Shown piece by piece: positions 1-7,285 of a DNA stretch of 15,061 nucleotides. The notes below the pieces were generated by a model, which was not told where the DNA came from, did not search any database, and was given only the letters and a program-made list of their open reading frames with translations. This stretch comes from Thermoplasmata archaeon. Its GTDB lineage: Archaea; Thermoplasmatota; Thermoplasmata; Lutacidiplasmatales; UBA184. How positions within the stretch are numbered: position 1 is the stretch's first letter; each line of letters opens with the position of its first letter. Made by a program: the position numbers and the translations under genes. The stretch is taken from contig JAKAPG010000018.1 in assembly GCA_021823085.1 (NCBI GenBank), forward strand, positions 1-15,061. The letters are read 5' to 3'.

Positions 1-1
1 G

Positions 2-112
2 GTCGGAGCGGTGCGGAAGTTGACCCGGGCGGATGGAACTCTGGCGCACCTCGTGCAGGTCTTCTCGCTCGCCGAAAAGGGTCAGTTCCCGGGCGTCGAA
101 GGTGGCTTATAA
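2..112 (+). CDS. 3' end of an unidentified protein gene (partial)
   Basis: Only the last 36 codons lie in the window, and the frame is open from base 2 to the TAA at 110-112. The translation begins VGAVRKLTRADGTLAHLVQV and has the mixed polar and hydrophobic composition of a globular C-terminus, unlike the Arg/Pro-rich shadow frames nearby. No domain can be recognised from this length. The 5' part lies left of the window. It is followed by about 250 bases without a convincing gene before the convergent stop at 364. Confidence 0.55.
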   Translation, partial: VGAVRKLTRADGTLAHLVQVFSLAEKGQFPGVEGGL

Positions 113-363
113 AGTGCCAAACTCACGACTAGGGAAGAAGCGATCTCCGCGGTCGGCGTCAATGCCCTAACTCACATCGCCCGGGGTCCCTCGAGGACGA
201 ACGGTTCTTCCTTGGTGGGTCGCCTGGCGGTGGTAAGTCGAAGGGTAGACACGTCCGGTCTCGCGAGAACTGCACGGGCCAACACGGACGGCACTCACTT
301 GGCGCGGAATGAGTGCGGCCGTACGGGTGACGATCCCCGGCCCCGAGTTTGAGCGCCCGAGAA

Positions 364-1017
364 TTACCATCCCTTCCCGAATGTGGGTCCGGGCTCGATG
401 AGATAAGCCGTCGACTCAGTGGAAGTCAGTGTCCCCAACGAGATAGCATTGTAGAATCGCTCGACCGTCACACGGGCACCCGCCGTGCGCGCCGAGTTTA
501 TGACCGCCTCAAGAGCTTCCCGCGTAACATACGTGAGTGGAATCACCCGCCGCCAAGGCAGCCTCCGGTCCCAAGACGATCCACGGACCCAGATTCGGAA
601 CCGCGCCACCTCTGGGGTCTTGGCTTCTCCGCTCCGGTCGAGGACTTCGACCTCGAGGTCCGGATTGTCCCACGAGAGCTCCTGCACCAAGCCGCTGGAA
701 AACTGAAACTTCAGCCCCCCACTCTCGACCGACAGCGAAGTAGGAGGAGTCCCCAAGAATCGAAAGGCGTAGCTATCCAGAGAGCCGACTAAGAGGACAA
801 GAAAGGCGGTCTCTGGAACGGCCGCTAGAATAGCGAATTGGTGGGAAACATAGCCGACTGGGGGGATAACCACGACCAGCCAGCTAACGAGCAGGATGAC
901 GCCGGCAATAGCGGCGAGAGCTATCGTGATGAAGTACCGCACTTGACGATGGCGAAGCGCGTTGAGGGCGGAGAGGTCCGATAGGTCCGCTTCCCACTTC
1001 CCGTTCCGAGCGACCAA
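364..1017 (-). CDS. Two-helix membrane protein with one PH-like domain
   Basis: Function unknown. From a proposed TTG start at 1017 the protein is 217 residues long: a short N-terminus, membrane helices at about 27-50 and 60-82, then a beta-rich domain at about 92-190 with a central SWDNPDLEVEV strand (Trp116) and a final amphipathic helix (about 165-180, ending SARTAGARVTV). This matches the module seen in the genes at 7286, 9286 and 11622, and the C-terminus is closest to the second domain of the 7286-8368 product (SARTAGARVTVERF against SAKSAGLRVTTFRF). The frame runs upstream to an ATG at 1200, but those extra 61 residues are Arg/Ser-rich and look non-coding. The TTG has a Shine-Dalgarno-like GGGTGA at 1028-1033 with 10-base spacing, which is why I prefer it. 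Family identity by fold is inference. Confidence 0.7.
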   Translation of the reverse strand: MVARNGKWEADLSDLSALNALRHRQVRYFITIALAAIAGVILLVSWLVVVIPPVGYVSHQFAILAAVPETAFLVLLVGSLDSYAFRFLGTPPTSLSVESGGLKFQFSSGLVQELSWDNPDLEVEVLDRSGEAKTPEVARFRIWVRGSSWDRRLPWRRVIPLTYVTREALEAVINSARTAGARVTVERFYNAISLGTLTSTESTAYLIEPGPTFGKGW

Positions 1018-1027
1018 GGCTGACCGG

Positions 1028-1033
1028 TCACCC
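1028..1033 (-). promoter_or_regulatory. Ribosome binding site supporting the TTG start at 1017
   Basis: Read on the minus strand the bases are GGGTGA followed by CC, which matches the archaeal anti-Shine-Dalgarno complement (GGTGATC) over most positions. Spacing to the TTG is 10 bases. It is the best ribosome-site match I see for this gene and favours the short form over the ATG at 1200. Confidence 0.35.
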
Positions 1034-1424
1034 TTAGACCGATGAAGAGACTGCCTCGACAACGCGTGGGGAATGGAAATTGGCACTCTATTGTCGGACC
1101 CACTCGCCGGGGGCCGCTCGAGATCTGTTCGCCGCTCGCCCAATCCAGCGACCGACGTCCTCGCGCGGGTCTTCCGGTGCGGAGAATCATCCCAGCGCAA
1201 TCGCGCGGCACCCCGCCGCCGTGCTCGGGGAACACCGATGCGAAGATTCCAGGGTGCGGGATACCACCACCGTGGGCCCGTCGCGAGTCGATGTCCGGCC
1301 GTGTGTCACACCGGTTGCCGCGAGAGCTCATCTAACAGCACCGGCGGCTGCATCGTAGTTGCACGTGGCGAGAGGCACACGCGGGTCAAGCTGATGACGA
1401 CGTACCGATTCGCAACTTTACTCG

Positions 1425-1467
1425 GCCGCCGCAGTAGGGGGTGCACCTCCCCCCTCAAGGAGGCGGC
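1425..1467. repeat. Imperfect hairpin
   Basis: Outer arms GCCGCC (1425-1430) and GGCGGC (1462-1467) pair perfectly. After an internal loop of 5 and 6 bases, inner arms AGGGGG (1436-1441) and CCCCCT (1450-1455) pair around an 8-base loop. No U-tract follows on either strand. It lies about 175 bases upstream of the promoter of the four-helix protein. A terminator, an RNA structure or a protein site are all possible. Confidence 0.4.
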
Positions 1468-1565
1468 GACCGGGGGCAATTGAGTATCTGGACGTCGCAG
1501 AATCCTCCACCGTACGGAGCATGCCGTTCGGAAACTAGAGGGTTGAGATCGAAGCTCGGCGGGCC

Positions 1566-1608
1566 GTTCCGACTCTGAACAGCTTTGTTCGCACGCTCTC
1601 GGACGAAC
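1566..1608. promoter_or_regulatory. Clustered GTTC/GAAC half-sites, candidate operator for the TetR regulator
   Basis: GTTC at 1566 and 1587 alternate with GAAC at 1577 and 1605, so the first three starts are 10-11 bases apart, about one helical turn. The strongest inverted pair is GTTCG (1587-1591) and CGAAC (1604-1608) with 12 bases between, extendable by one matching base at each outer end (T1585, A1610). The cluster lies 30-70 bases upstream of the TATA-like box of the operon encoding a TetR-family protein. Operator function is inference from position and symmetry. Confidence 0.3.
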
Positions 1609-1638
1609 GAGATCGGGACGGAGTCTGCCCCCACAAAC

Positions 1639-1664
1639 GATATTTAATCAACCGTATAATTACT
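1639..1664 (+). promoter_or_regulatory. AT-rich promoter of the membrane protein-TetR pair
   Basis: The segment contains TATTTAATCA (1641-1650) and a second AT block (1655-1663) in otherwise GC-rich DNA. A TATA box centred near 1644 would place transcription start near 1670, giving a leader of about 40 bases that includes the GAGGGG ribosome site at 1701-1706 ahead of the ATG at 1714. This is the clearest promoter-like island in the window. Confidence 0.55.
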
Positions 1665-1713
1665 TGCGAGAGAACGGGTGGCCGCCGCTTCCGGGAAGTC
1701 GAGGGGAAAGGAG

Positions 1714-2253
1714 ATGACGGACGAGGTGGAGAGCGAACGGTTCAGGGTTCGCATGCAGGCGATGAATGTCGGCGCGGTCCTCATGCTGACAATCCTGGCC
1801 GTCCAGTTCGTCCTCGGGATCGATGTCAACCTGTTCGGCGCGTTCCCGACCACCTCGGTGGTCCTCCAGGCCCTCTACTCGAACGTGGACCCGGTTCTGA
1901 CCGCCCACATGGCCGTCGCGTTCCTTCTGCTGGTGCTCGGCGTCTTGCTCGCCGTGTTGGGTTTCCGTCGCCCGTTGCCCCGGCGAGTGTCGTGGGCGGC
2001 GCTGTCGGGGGCGCTGGCGGTATTCTGGGCCTTCGAGTCCGGGATCGAGTTCGTGCTCTCGGGGTTCTCGAACAACGTCGCCTCCTTCTCGATGGCCCTC
2101 GGATTCCTCGCATCGGTGGCGATTTATGGATACCTGGGTCTCGTGTCGGCACTATCCGGTCGGAGTCGGTTTGTCTCGATCCTTGTCGGGGGTGGGTCGC
2201 TCCAGGTCGCAGCGAGCGGGTCGGCTGGGCCGTCGACCCAAGGGAAGCGGTAA
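1714..2253 (+). CDS. Small four-helix integral membrane protein
   Basis: The 179-residue product has membrane helices at about 18-40, 60-83, 93-115 and 124-146 and a polar C-terminal tail. Conserved-looking polar residues sit in or beside the helices: Asn18, His65 in TAHMAVAF, and Glu108 and Glu112 in FESGIEF. The arrangement resembles small four-helix proteins of the DUF6220 type, but I cannot confirm that, and a haem-binding role for His65 would be speculation. The ATG at 1714 is chosen because GAGGGG lies 7 bases upstream; a GTG at 1678 would add 12 unlikely residues. The 3' end overlaps the downstream TetR gene, and the two probably form one transcript. The last 30 residues lie in the overlap and may not be conserved. 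Confidence 0.75.
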   Translation: MTDEVESERFRVRMQAMNVGAVLMLTILAVQFVLGIDVNLFGAFPTTSVVLQALYSNVDPVLTAHMAVAFLLLVLGVLLAVLGFRRPLPRRVSWAALSGALAVFWAFESGIEFVLSGFSNNVASFSMALGFLASVAIYGYLGLVSALSGRSRFVSILVGGGSLQVAASGSAGPSTQGKR

Positions 2254-2803
2254 TCCTCGACTCGACATTCTCAGGGCGGCGCAGCGGGAGTTCGGTAGGC
2301 GCGGGTTTGACCGCGCCTCGATACGTGCGGTCGCGCGCCGGGCGAAGGTCAACTCCGCCCTTGTGTACCACTACTACGGGAGCAAGGACCGCCTCTTTCG
2401 AGAGAGTCTTCGCGACATGATGCGGCCCCCCCCGAAAGGCCTCGGGGAACTCCGGCGGAGCGGGGGCGACGTGGGCACCGAAGTGGTCCGAATGTTTCTC
2501 GAACGCTGGGGCCGTGGGAACGATTCGATGGCGTTCCGTGGACTCCTCAGGTCCGCCTCGACCAGTGACGAGGCCGCGGCCATCCTCAAGGGACTCATTG
2601 CCCAGTTGGTGACCCCGTACGCCTCGGCCACGAAGCGGGTGAAGCACATCGACCGACGGGTCGCGCTCGTCGCCTCGGCCCTGCTGGGTGCAGGGTTCGT
2701 TCGGTTCGTCATCCAACTCCCCGGCCTGGCGTCTCCCACGAACGAGGACGTAGCCGGATGGATCGGACCGACCGTCACGAGATATCTGCGCCATCCGCTC
2801 TAA
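2192..2803 (+). CDS. TetR-family transcriptional regulator
   Basis: From a GTG start at 2192 this is a 203-residue protein of normal TetR length. The N-terminal DNA-binding domain spans about 22-70: LDILRAAQREFGRRGFDRAS leads into helix-turn-helix IRAVARRAKVNSALVYHYYG and then SKDRLF, the classic TetR signature. The remainder is a helical ligand-binding and dimerisation region; its end (VTRYLRHPL) resembles one of the common TetR C-terminal families. The frame is open to 2126, but the extra 22 residues precede the usual Arg-rich start, so GTG 2192 (or TTG 2171 or 2183) is preferred. The start lies inside the upstream membrane-protein gene, overlapping by about 62 bases, so coupled translation is likely. 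It probably controls its own operon and the membrane protein, perhaps through the GTTC/GAAC cluster at 1566-1608. The ligand cannot be told. Confidence 0.88.
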   Translation: MGRSRSQRAGRLGRRPKGSGNPRLDILRAAQREFGRRGFDRASIRAVARRAKVNSALVYHYYGSKDRLFRESLRDMMRPPPKGLGELRRSGGDVGTEVVRMFLERWGRGNDSMAFRGLLRSASTSDEAAAILKGLIAQLVTPYASATKRVKHIDRRVALVASALLGAGFVRFVIQLPGLASPTNEDVAGWIGPTVTRYLRHPL

Positions 2804-2842
2804 CGGCGCAACGATCGACGGGTTCGACGCTTCTCCCCGTGA

Positions 2843-2854
2843 GCCCGCGCGGGC
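2843..2854. repeat. 12-base perfect palindrome after the TetR gene
   Basis: GCCCGC followed directly by GCGGGC. There is no T-tract after it, so a standard terminator is not supported. It is too short and GC-only to assign; chance is plausible in DNA of this composition. Confidence 0.25.
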
Positions 2855-3103
2855 GGTTCCAGCGAGGGATCTTCCACAAGGTGCGGAGAGGGGTCCGGGG
2901 GCCGAACGGAGGTGAGGAGCCGGCCGACAGCCGGGGGCGGTTCGGGTGAACGGGCGTTGCACTGTTCGGGGGCTCGGCCGTTCCCTGGGACGATGTCTCG
3001 TGGCGGTCAGGTCCCGCCGGTCTCGAGCGGTTCATCGGCCGGTTTCCCGCATCGTGGTCGTTAGAACCCGGTGCGATTGGCGTGTGACGTCGGCGCAATC
3101 GGC

Positions 3104-3119
3104 ACATACCATCAAATAG
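3104..3119 (+). promoter_or_regulatory. Weak TATA-like promoter of the surface protein gene
   Basis: ACATACCATCAAATAG is AT-rich relative to its surroundings and is centred about 30 bases upstream of the ATG at 3144. In archaea this spacing fits a leaderless or nearly leaderless transcript. There is no good ribosome site close to the ATG, which agrees with that reading. Confidence 0.3.
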
Positions 3120-3143
3120 CCCCTTCCGGGAGAAACAACCCCC

Positions 3144-5213
3144 ATGTTCCGGGTCGAGGGACGGCGCCATGCCAACGCTCCCTCCCGAATGGTGGCGGCC
3201 GCCAGCCTGGGGCTGGTGCTGGGATTGATCGGCGGCGGTCTCCTCGCGATGCCTCCGGCGAGCGCCACCCCCTGGAGCGGTGGGGAGCCTACTCCGACGA
3301 ACCTTCTGTTCTACCTTCACAACGCGTCCAGTGGGGTTGCGGTCGGGGCCGCAAGCTACCTCGACGTTCTGTCCACGGCGAATGACTCGGTCCCGCCATG
3401 GTCAGGGACCGGCGCCCTTTCGGAGGGGAGCCACTACGACTCGGTCTCTTTCGTCGTCGCCCCGCAACTCCCGGGCGACCTAGTGCTGAACGGCACCGTC
3501 GGGGCGAGCCTCTACATGAACGAAAGCGGAAGCGCCCCCTCGGGTGGGAGCATCACCCTGAGCGTCTCCTCGGTGAGCGCGTCGGGGGTCCTAACCCCCT
3601 TGGGGACCGGCCCGGCCAACTCGGCTACGCAGTTGGGGCCCGGGGGCTCGACGGCCAAGCTGATCGCGCTAACGGGGCCGACGATCCGGGCGGCCGTCGC
3701 GGCCGGGAATTCGATCGAGGTCAACATCACGGTCAGCGGGAACACGGCGGAGGCGTACGGCATCTGGTGGGGAACGATCGCGGGCACCACGTACGTGAGC
3801 ACCGTGAATGTCGCGGCCAGTACCTACTTGACCGTACCCCAGGTTCAGGTCCGGGGATCCAACGGCACGGCGATCACGACCCTCGATCCGGCGAACGCTG
3901 ACGCGACGGTATCGATCTGGGCCACCGTATCGGACCCGCTGGGTGCGTACGATTTCCAGAGCTTCCCGGTCGAACTGTCCGTCACCGATCGGGCCACCCT
4001 CGCCGTCGTGTATGGACCGTCATCGATGACTCCGGTCCCCGCGTTGGCCGCTCCCGGGGCGCTGAACGGCACCTACGAGGGGACGTTCAACTGCTCCGGG
4101 CTGCCCCCCGGCGAGTACAACTTCACGGTCACCGCGATCGATGACACGAACTCGAACCTCGGGTCCGCCGTTACGCTTCCGGCCTACTTCGGCCGAGAAG
4201 CCATCGGGGTCGCCACGATCTCGATCGGGCTTCCCCCGGTCCCCGTGCACGTCACAGCTGTCGATGATCACGGTCTGCCGCTGAACGGTGCCACGGTGAT
4301 CGTCCGTGCGGCGGGCACCGTGCTGGCCCAGAACCGGACGAACAGCTCCGGGATCGCCGGGTTCGATCTGTCCAACGCGACCGCGTTCACCTTTTCGATC
4401 GAATGGCAAGGCGTGGCGGCCGGTTCGGTCACGACGACCGTGACCTCGCCCGACCAGGACATCGTGGTGGACGCGAGCGTGGGGTACCCCACGTTCCTGC
4501 TCCAGACATCGGCCGGCGGGGCGCTCGCGTACGCCCTCGTTTCCATCGTGCACCCTAACGGGAGCGTCCTCCCGCTGCGCGTGACGAACGCCTCCGGCGA
4601 ACTCCGGCTCATGCAGGTCCCGGCCGGCAACTACACCGTGACCGCGATCTACGACGACGCGGTCGTCGTAGATGCCCGGCCCGTGCCGGTCGTCGGGGAC
4701 GGCCCGATCGTCGTCGTGGCAGGGAGCGTATGGATCCTCACGGTCACGACCTCCGCCTCGGGCGGTAGCGCGCTCTCCGCGGTGTTCGTCCAAGTGATCA
4801 ATGCCACCACGGGAGCGACCGTCGCCTCGGGAGTCACCGGTAGCTCGGGCACGCTGCAGTTCCTCGTACCGGCCGGCAATTACAGTGTGCAGGGAAGCTG
4901 GAGCACGACCTACGCCCTGACCAGCCTCTCGCAGTCCGAAGAGGTCTCCGTCGTGGTCTCGGGCTCGGGAGCGACCGCCGCGCTGAGCTTCTCCAAGGCC
5001 TATCCGGCGTTCACCTCCACGAACGAGTTCTTCCTGGTCATGGGGTACGGCCTGCTCGCCGTGCTGGTCGCGCTGATGGGTGGACTGCTGCTGCGCCGCA
5101 GGCGCCGGGCGAGCGCCGCCCCGCCGAGCCCGACCACCACGGCCCCGGCCTGGTCCGAGTCTCCGTCCGACCGATCGGACGCGAACCGCCCGGGCCCCGG
5201 GGGCCACGCCTGA
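3144..5213 (+). CDS. Large secreted, membrane-anchored surface protein with Ig/CnaB-like repeats
   Basis: 689 residues with an archaeal cell-surface layout. A signal peptide (hydrophobic core about 17-36, likely cut after PASA near 42) leads to a beta-sandwich domain at about 45-230. An Ig-like domain follows (about 233-350). Then come three CnaB/carboxypeptidase-regulatory-like units at about 366-445, 447-528 and 529-620; the last two contain the typical PAGNYTVTA and PAGNYSVQG turns. One membrane helix (about 629-648) and an Arg-rich stop-transfer segment close the fold, followed by a short Ser/Pro/Thr tail inside the cell. About 17 N-x-S/T sequons indicate heavy N-glycosylation. No catalytic motif is visible, so a structural or adhesive role is inferred. 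A second Met at residue 16 is an alternative start. The glycosyltransferase gene starts 49 bases downstream, probably in the same operon. Confidence 0.85.
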   Translation: MFRVEGRRHANAPSRMVAAASLGLVLGLIGGGLLAMPPASATPWSGGEPTPTNLLFYLHNASSGVAVGAASYLDVLSTANDSVPPWSGTGALSEGSHYDSVSFVVAPQLPGDLVLNGTVGASLYMNESGSAPSGGSITLSVSSVSASGVLTPLGTGPANSATQLGPGGSTAKLIALTGPTIRAAVAAGNSIEVNITVSGNTAEAYGIWWGTIAGTTYVSTVNVAASTYLTVPQVQVRGSNGTAITTLDPANADATVSIWATVSDPLGAYDFQSFPVELSVTDRATLAVVYGPSSMTPVPALAAPGALNGTYEGTFNCSGLPPGEYNFTVTAIDDTNSNLGSAVTLPAYFGREAIGVATISIGLPPVPVHVTAVDDHGLPLNGATVIVRAAGTVLAQNRTNSSGIAGFDLSNATAFTFSIEWQGVAAGSVTTTVTSPDQDIVVDASVGYPTFLLQTSAGGALAYALVSIVHPNGSVLPLRVTNASGELRLMQVPAGNYTVTAIYDDAVVVDARPVPVVGDGPIVVVAGSVWILTVTTSASGGSALSAVFVQVINATTGATVASGVTGSSGTLQFLVPAGNYSVQGSWSTTYALTSLSQSEEVSVVVSGSGATAALSFSKAYPAFTSTNEFFLVMGYGLLAVLVALMGGLLLRRRRRASAAPPSPTTTAPAWSESPSDRSDANRPGPGGHA

Positions 5214-5262
5214 TGGCAGAAGACGGGTCCGTCGGCGCCGGCGGCCACGGAACCCGGCCCTG

Positions 5263-7182
5263 ATGTCCGGCGCGGCGACTCCCCTTGGGCTCGTCTGGGC
5301 CGCCGTGGCGACCGGAGGGCCGCTTCCGCTGTTCGTAGCGGGGGGGCTTCTGACCGTCCTCGCATGGCTCCTGCTCGCCCGGCCGCCCCCCCGAGATCTG
5401 GGAACGCCCGGATCGTTGTCGGACCGGGTCTGGATCCGGGCCGTACTCGGCGCGCTGGTCGGCGAGGTGGCCGCGTACCTTTCGGCGGCCCTCGTGCTCT
5501 GGATCTCCACCGGTGACCCGCTCGGCTTCCTGTTCCCCTTCCTGGTGCCCGCTCCCCTCGTCCTCGGTACGGCCCTCGGCGGGTTGAGCGGCGGGCTGAG
5601 CGCCCGACAGCACTGGCGCGCGGAGGGCGTGCTCGCGTACCTTGGGCTCGCGTTCCTGGCCGCCGGGTTCCTCGAGTACATCGTCTCGATCTTGGGCCGG
5701 ACCCCGTTCGGCCTGGCCTGGGGGATCGCGGCCTTCCTGCTGACCGCCGAGGCGTTCGGTTTCATCGTGGTCTTCCTCTACCAATTCTACACCCTGGAGT
5801 TCCTCGCGGGGGGGCACCGGAACGCACCGGAACTTCGGGAACTGCCGAGGGGGGCCGAGCCCTTCGTGGCCGTCCAGGTCGCGTGCTACAACGAGCCGGT
5901 GGAGCTCGTGCGGAGCTGTCTCGCCTCGATCTCCCGGCTCGATTACCCCCGCGACCGGCTCGTCGTCCAGCTGCTGGACGATTCGACCGATCCGCAGGTC
6001 CGTCGGGCCCTCGAGACCGTGTGCCGCGAGCTCGGGGTCGAGTACCTCTGCCGGCCCCATCGCCGCGGATTCAAGGCGGGCGCCCTGAACGACGGCGAAG
6101 CCGCCCTCCCGCCCTCGGTGGAGTTCCTCGCGGTGGTCGACGCCGACTACCGGGTTCGGCCGGAGTTCCTGCGCCGAACGCTGGGGGCGTTCGAGAACCC
6201 GCGGGTCGCCTGGGTGCAGACCCCGCAGGCGTACTGGAACGAGGCGGAGTCACGGTTCACCCGGCTCTACAGCCTGGCGGACGCGTTCTTCTACCGGGTC
6301 GTCCAGCCGGTCCGGGCCGAGGCCTCGACCAGCATCTTCTGCGGCACCATGGGCGTCCTCCGCCGGTCGGCGCTCGCGGAAGTGGGGCGCTGGGACGAGG
6401 CCTCGATCACCGAGGACGCCGAGGTCTCGCTGAGGCTCTACGCGGCCGGCTGGAGCGCGGTGTACCTCCCGGTGGTGCTGGGGGAGGGATACGCTCCCAC
6501 CCGTTTCCCGGATCTCAAGTCCCAGTTCTCGCGATGGGCGTTCGGCGGGCTTCAGATGCTGCGAAAGGACGCGCGCCTCCTTCGGTCGGGCCGCCTGACG
6601 CTGCGCCAGCGCCTCGACTTCACGGCGAGCGGGATCTTCTGGATCGACGGGGTCTTCCTGCTCGCGATGGCGGGCGCGCTCTCCACGATGGTCCTGGGCT
6701 CCTTCCAAGGGCTCGTGTGGGCCGAGCCGTCTGCGGCCCTGTTGCTGGGGGTTTCGCTCGCACCGGTGCTGCTGGTCGCTGACGGGCTGGCCAAGACCCG
6801 GCTCGCCTTGGGCCGGGTCACGAAGGTCACCCTGGCCGAGTCCGTGGGAGTGATGGGGTTCTGGTACTCCCTGAAGATGGTCAACCTCCGGGCGTCGCTG
6901 CGCGCCGTGATGGGCCGCCCGATGGGATTCCGCCGGACCCCGAAGGCCGGAGCGGTTCCCGGCGCGACCGGTCCCACCGGCGGAGCCGGGGCCGCGGTCC
7001 TGGAAGCCGGGCTGGCCGTTGCGCTCGCTGGCATAGGGGCCATCGCCCTGCTCCGCGCGCCCATCGGCTCGACGTGGAGCGGAGTGGGCGAGATCCTGCT
7101 GGTGTGCTGGTTGGCCTACTACGCCACGGTCTTCGCGGCGGCGCCCCTGCTGGCCTGGCTCGCGGGGGCCCGGCCCTCCTAG
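5263..7182 (+). CDS. Processive family-2 glycosyltransferase, cellulose-synthase-like
   Basis: The 639-residue protein carries the full signature of membrane-bound processive GT2 enzymes (BcsA, CESA and hyaluronan synthase type). About five N-terminal membrane helices (within 18-180) precede a cytosolic GT-A domain: VQVACYNEP at 204-212, DDSTD at 239-243, DADYR at 293-297, TED at 383-385 (catalytic base region) and QFSRW at 421-425 (acceptor binding and translocation). Four or so further helices follow from about 455 to the end. Such enzymes polymerise a nucleotide-sugar into a beta-linked polysaccharide and export it through their own channel; which sugar cannot be read from sequence. The ATG at 5263 is chosen because the 61 residues upstream in frame are a Pro/Arg shadow of the preceding gene's end. 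Placement 49 bases after a glycosylated surface protein suggests the pair builds part of the cell envelope. No separate BcsB-like partner is seen. Confidence 0.92.
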   Translation: MSGAATPLGLVWAAVATGGPLPLFVAGGLLTVLAWLLLARPPPRDLGTPGSLSDRVWIRAVLGALVGEVAAYLSAALVLWISTGDPLGFLFPFLVPAPLVLGTALGGLSGGLSARQHWRAEGVLAYLGLAFLAAGFLEYIVSILGRTPFGLAWGIAAFLLTAEAFGFIVVFLYQFYTLEFLAGGHRNAPELRELPRGAEPFVAVQVACYNEPVELVRSCLASISRLDYPRDRLVVQLLDDSTDPQVRRALETVCRELGVEYLCRPHRRGFKAGALNDGEAALPPSVEFLAVVDADYRVRPEFLRRTLGAFENPRVAWVQTPQAYWNEAESRFTRLYSLADAFFYRVVQPVRAEASTSIFCGTMGVLRRSALAEVGRWDEASITEDAEVSLRLYAAGWSAVYLPVVLGEGYAPTRFPDLKSQFSRWAFGGLQMLRKDARLLRSGRLTLRQRLDFTASGIFWIDGVFLLAMAGALSTMVLGSFQGLVWAEPSAALLLGVSLAPVLLVADGLAKTRLALGRVTKVTLAESVGVMGFWYSLKMVNLRASLRAVMGRPMGFRRTPKAGAVPGATGPTGGAGAAVLEAGLAVALAGIGAIALLRAPIGSTWSGVGEILLVCWLAYYATVFAAAPLLAWLAGARPS

Positions 7183-7285
7183 GGGTCATGGCAGTGGAGG
7201 ACCGAGCTCCGGTTCGCCAACGGGGGGGGCCTCGATGTGCTCCCCCGCCCTCAATGGCGCGGCCGACCCGCACGGCACGCCCGGG

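Larger units (their letters stand above)
1034..1638. other. Intergenic region between divergent genes, no convincing gene
   Basis: About 600 bases separate the minus-strand gene ending at 364 from the plus-strand promoter at 1639. Open frames here overlap one another on both strands and give Arg/Pro/Ser-rich translations without domain features, so I call none. The stretch holds a large imperfect hairpin (1425-1467), a GGCGAGAG / GTCAAGCTG element shared with 11390-11417, and a cluster of GTTC/GAAC half-sites (1526-1608) just upstream of the next promoter. Confidence 0.6.
2804..3143 (+). other. Intergenic region, no convincing gene
   Basis: About 340 bases between the TetR stop and the next start. 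A 63-codon frame (2758-2949) overlaps the TetR gene and reads like a shadow. The region contains a perfect 12-base palindrome, GCCCGCGCGGGC at 2843-2854, 40 bases after the TetR stop, which could be part of a terminator or a protein site. A weak AT-rich promoter lies at its right end. Confidence 0.55.

Noticed and set aside
1073..1483. 136-codon plus-strand frame in the left intergenic region
   Set aside because: Arg/Ser/Thr-rich, with no domain and no ribosome site, and it overlaps three other equally poor frames.
2426..2433. Run of eight C bases in the TetR gene as a possible frameshift
   Set aside because: The reading frame is continuous with TetR-like sequence on both sides, so no break is supported.
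1826..2962. Long minus-strand open frame (378 codons) opposite the four-helix protein and TetR genes
   Set aside because: The composition is that of a shadow, while the plus strand carries an unmistakable TetR helix-turn-helix.
5080..5262. 61-codon in-frame extension of the glycosyltransferase
   Set aside because: The extension is a Pro/Arg-rich shadow of the preceding gene's C-terminus; the membrane helices begin only after the ATG at 5263.
4020..5765. Long minus-strand open frame (581 codons) opposite the surface protein and glycosyltransferase
   Set aside because: The translation is Arg/Gly/Pro-rich without domains, and both plus-strand genes have clear motifs; long antisense frames are expected at this GC content.
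5883..6782. 299-codon plus-strand frame inside the glycosyltransferase gene
   Set aside because: It lies in another frame over the catalytic domain and is Arg/Gly/Pro-rich, without motifs.
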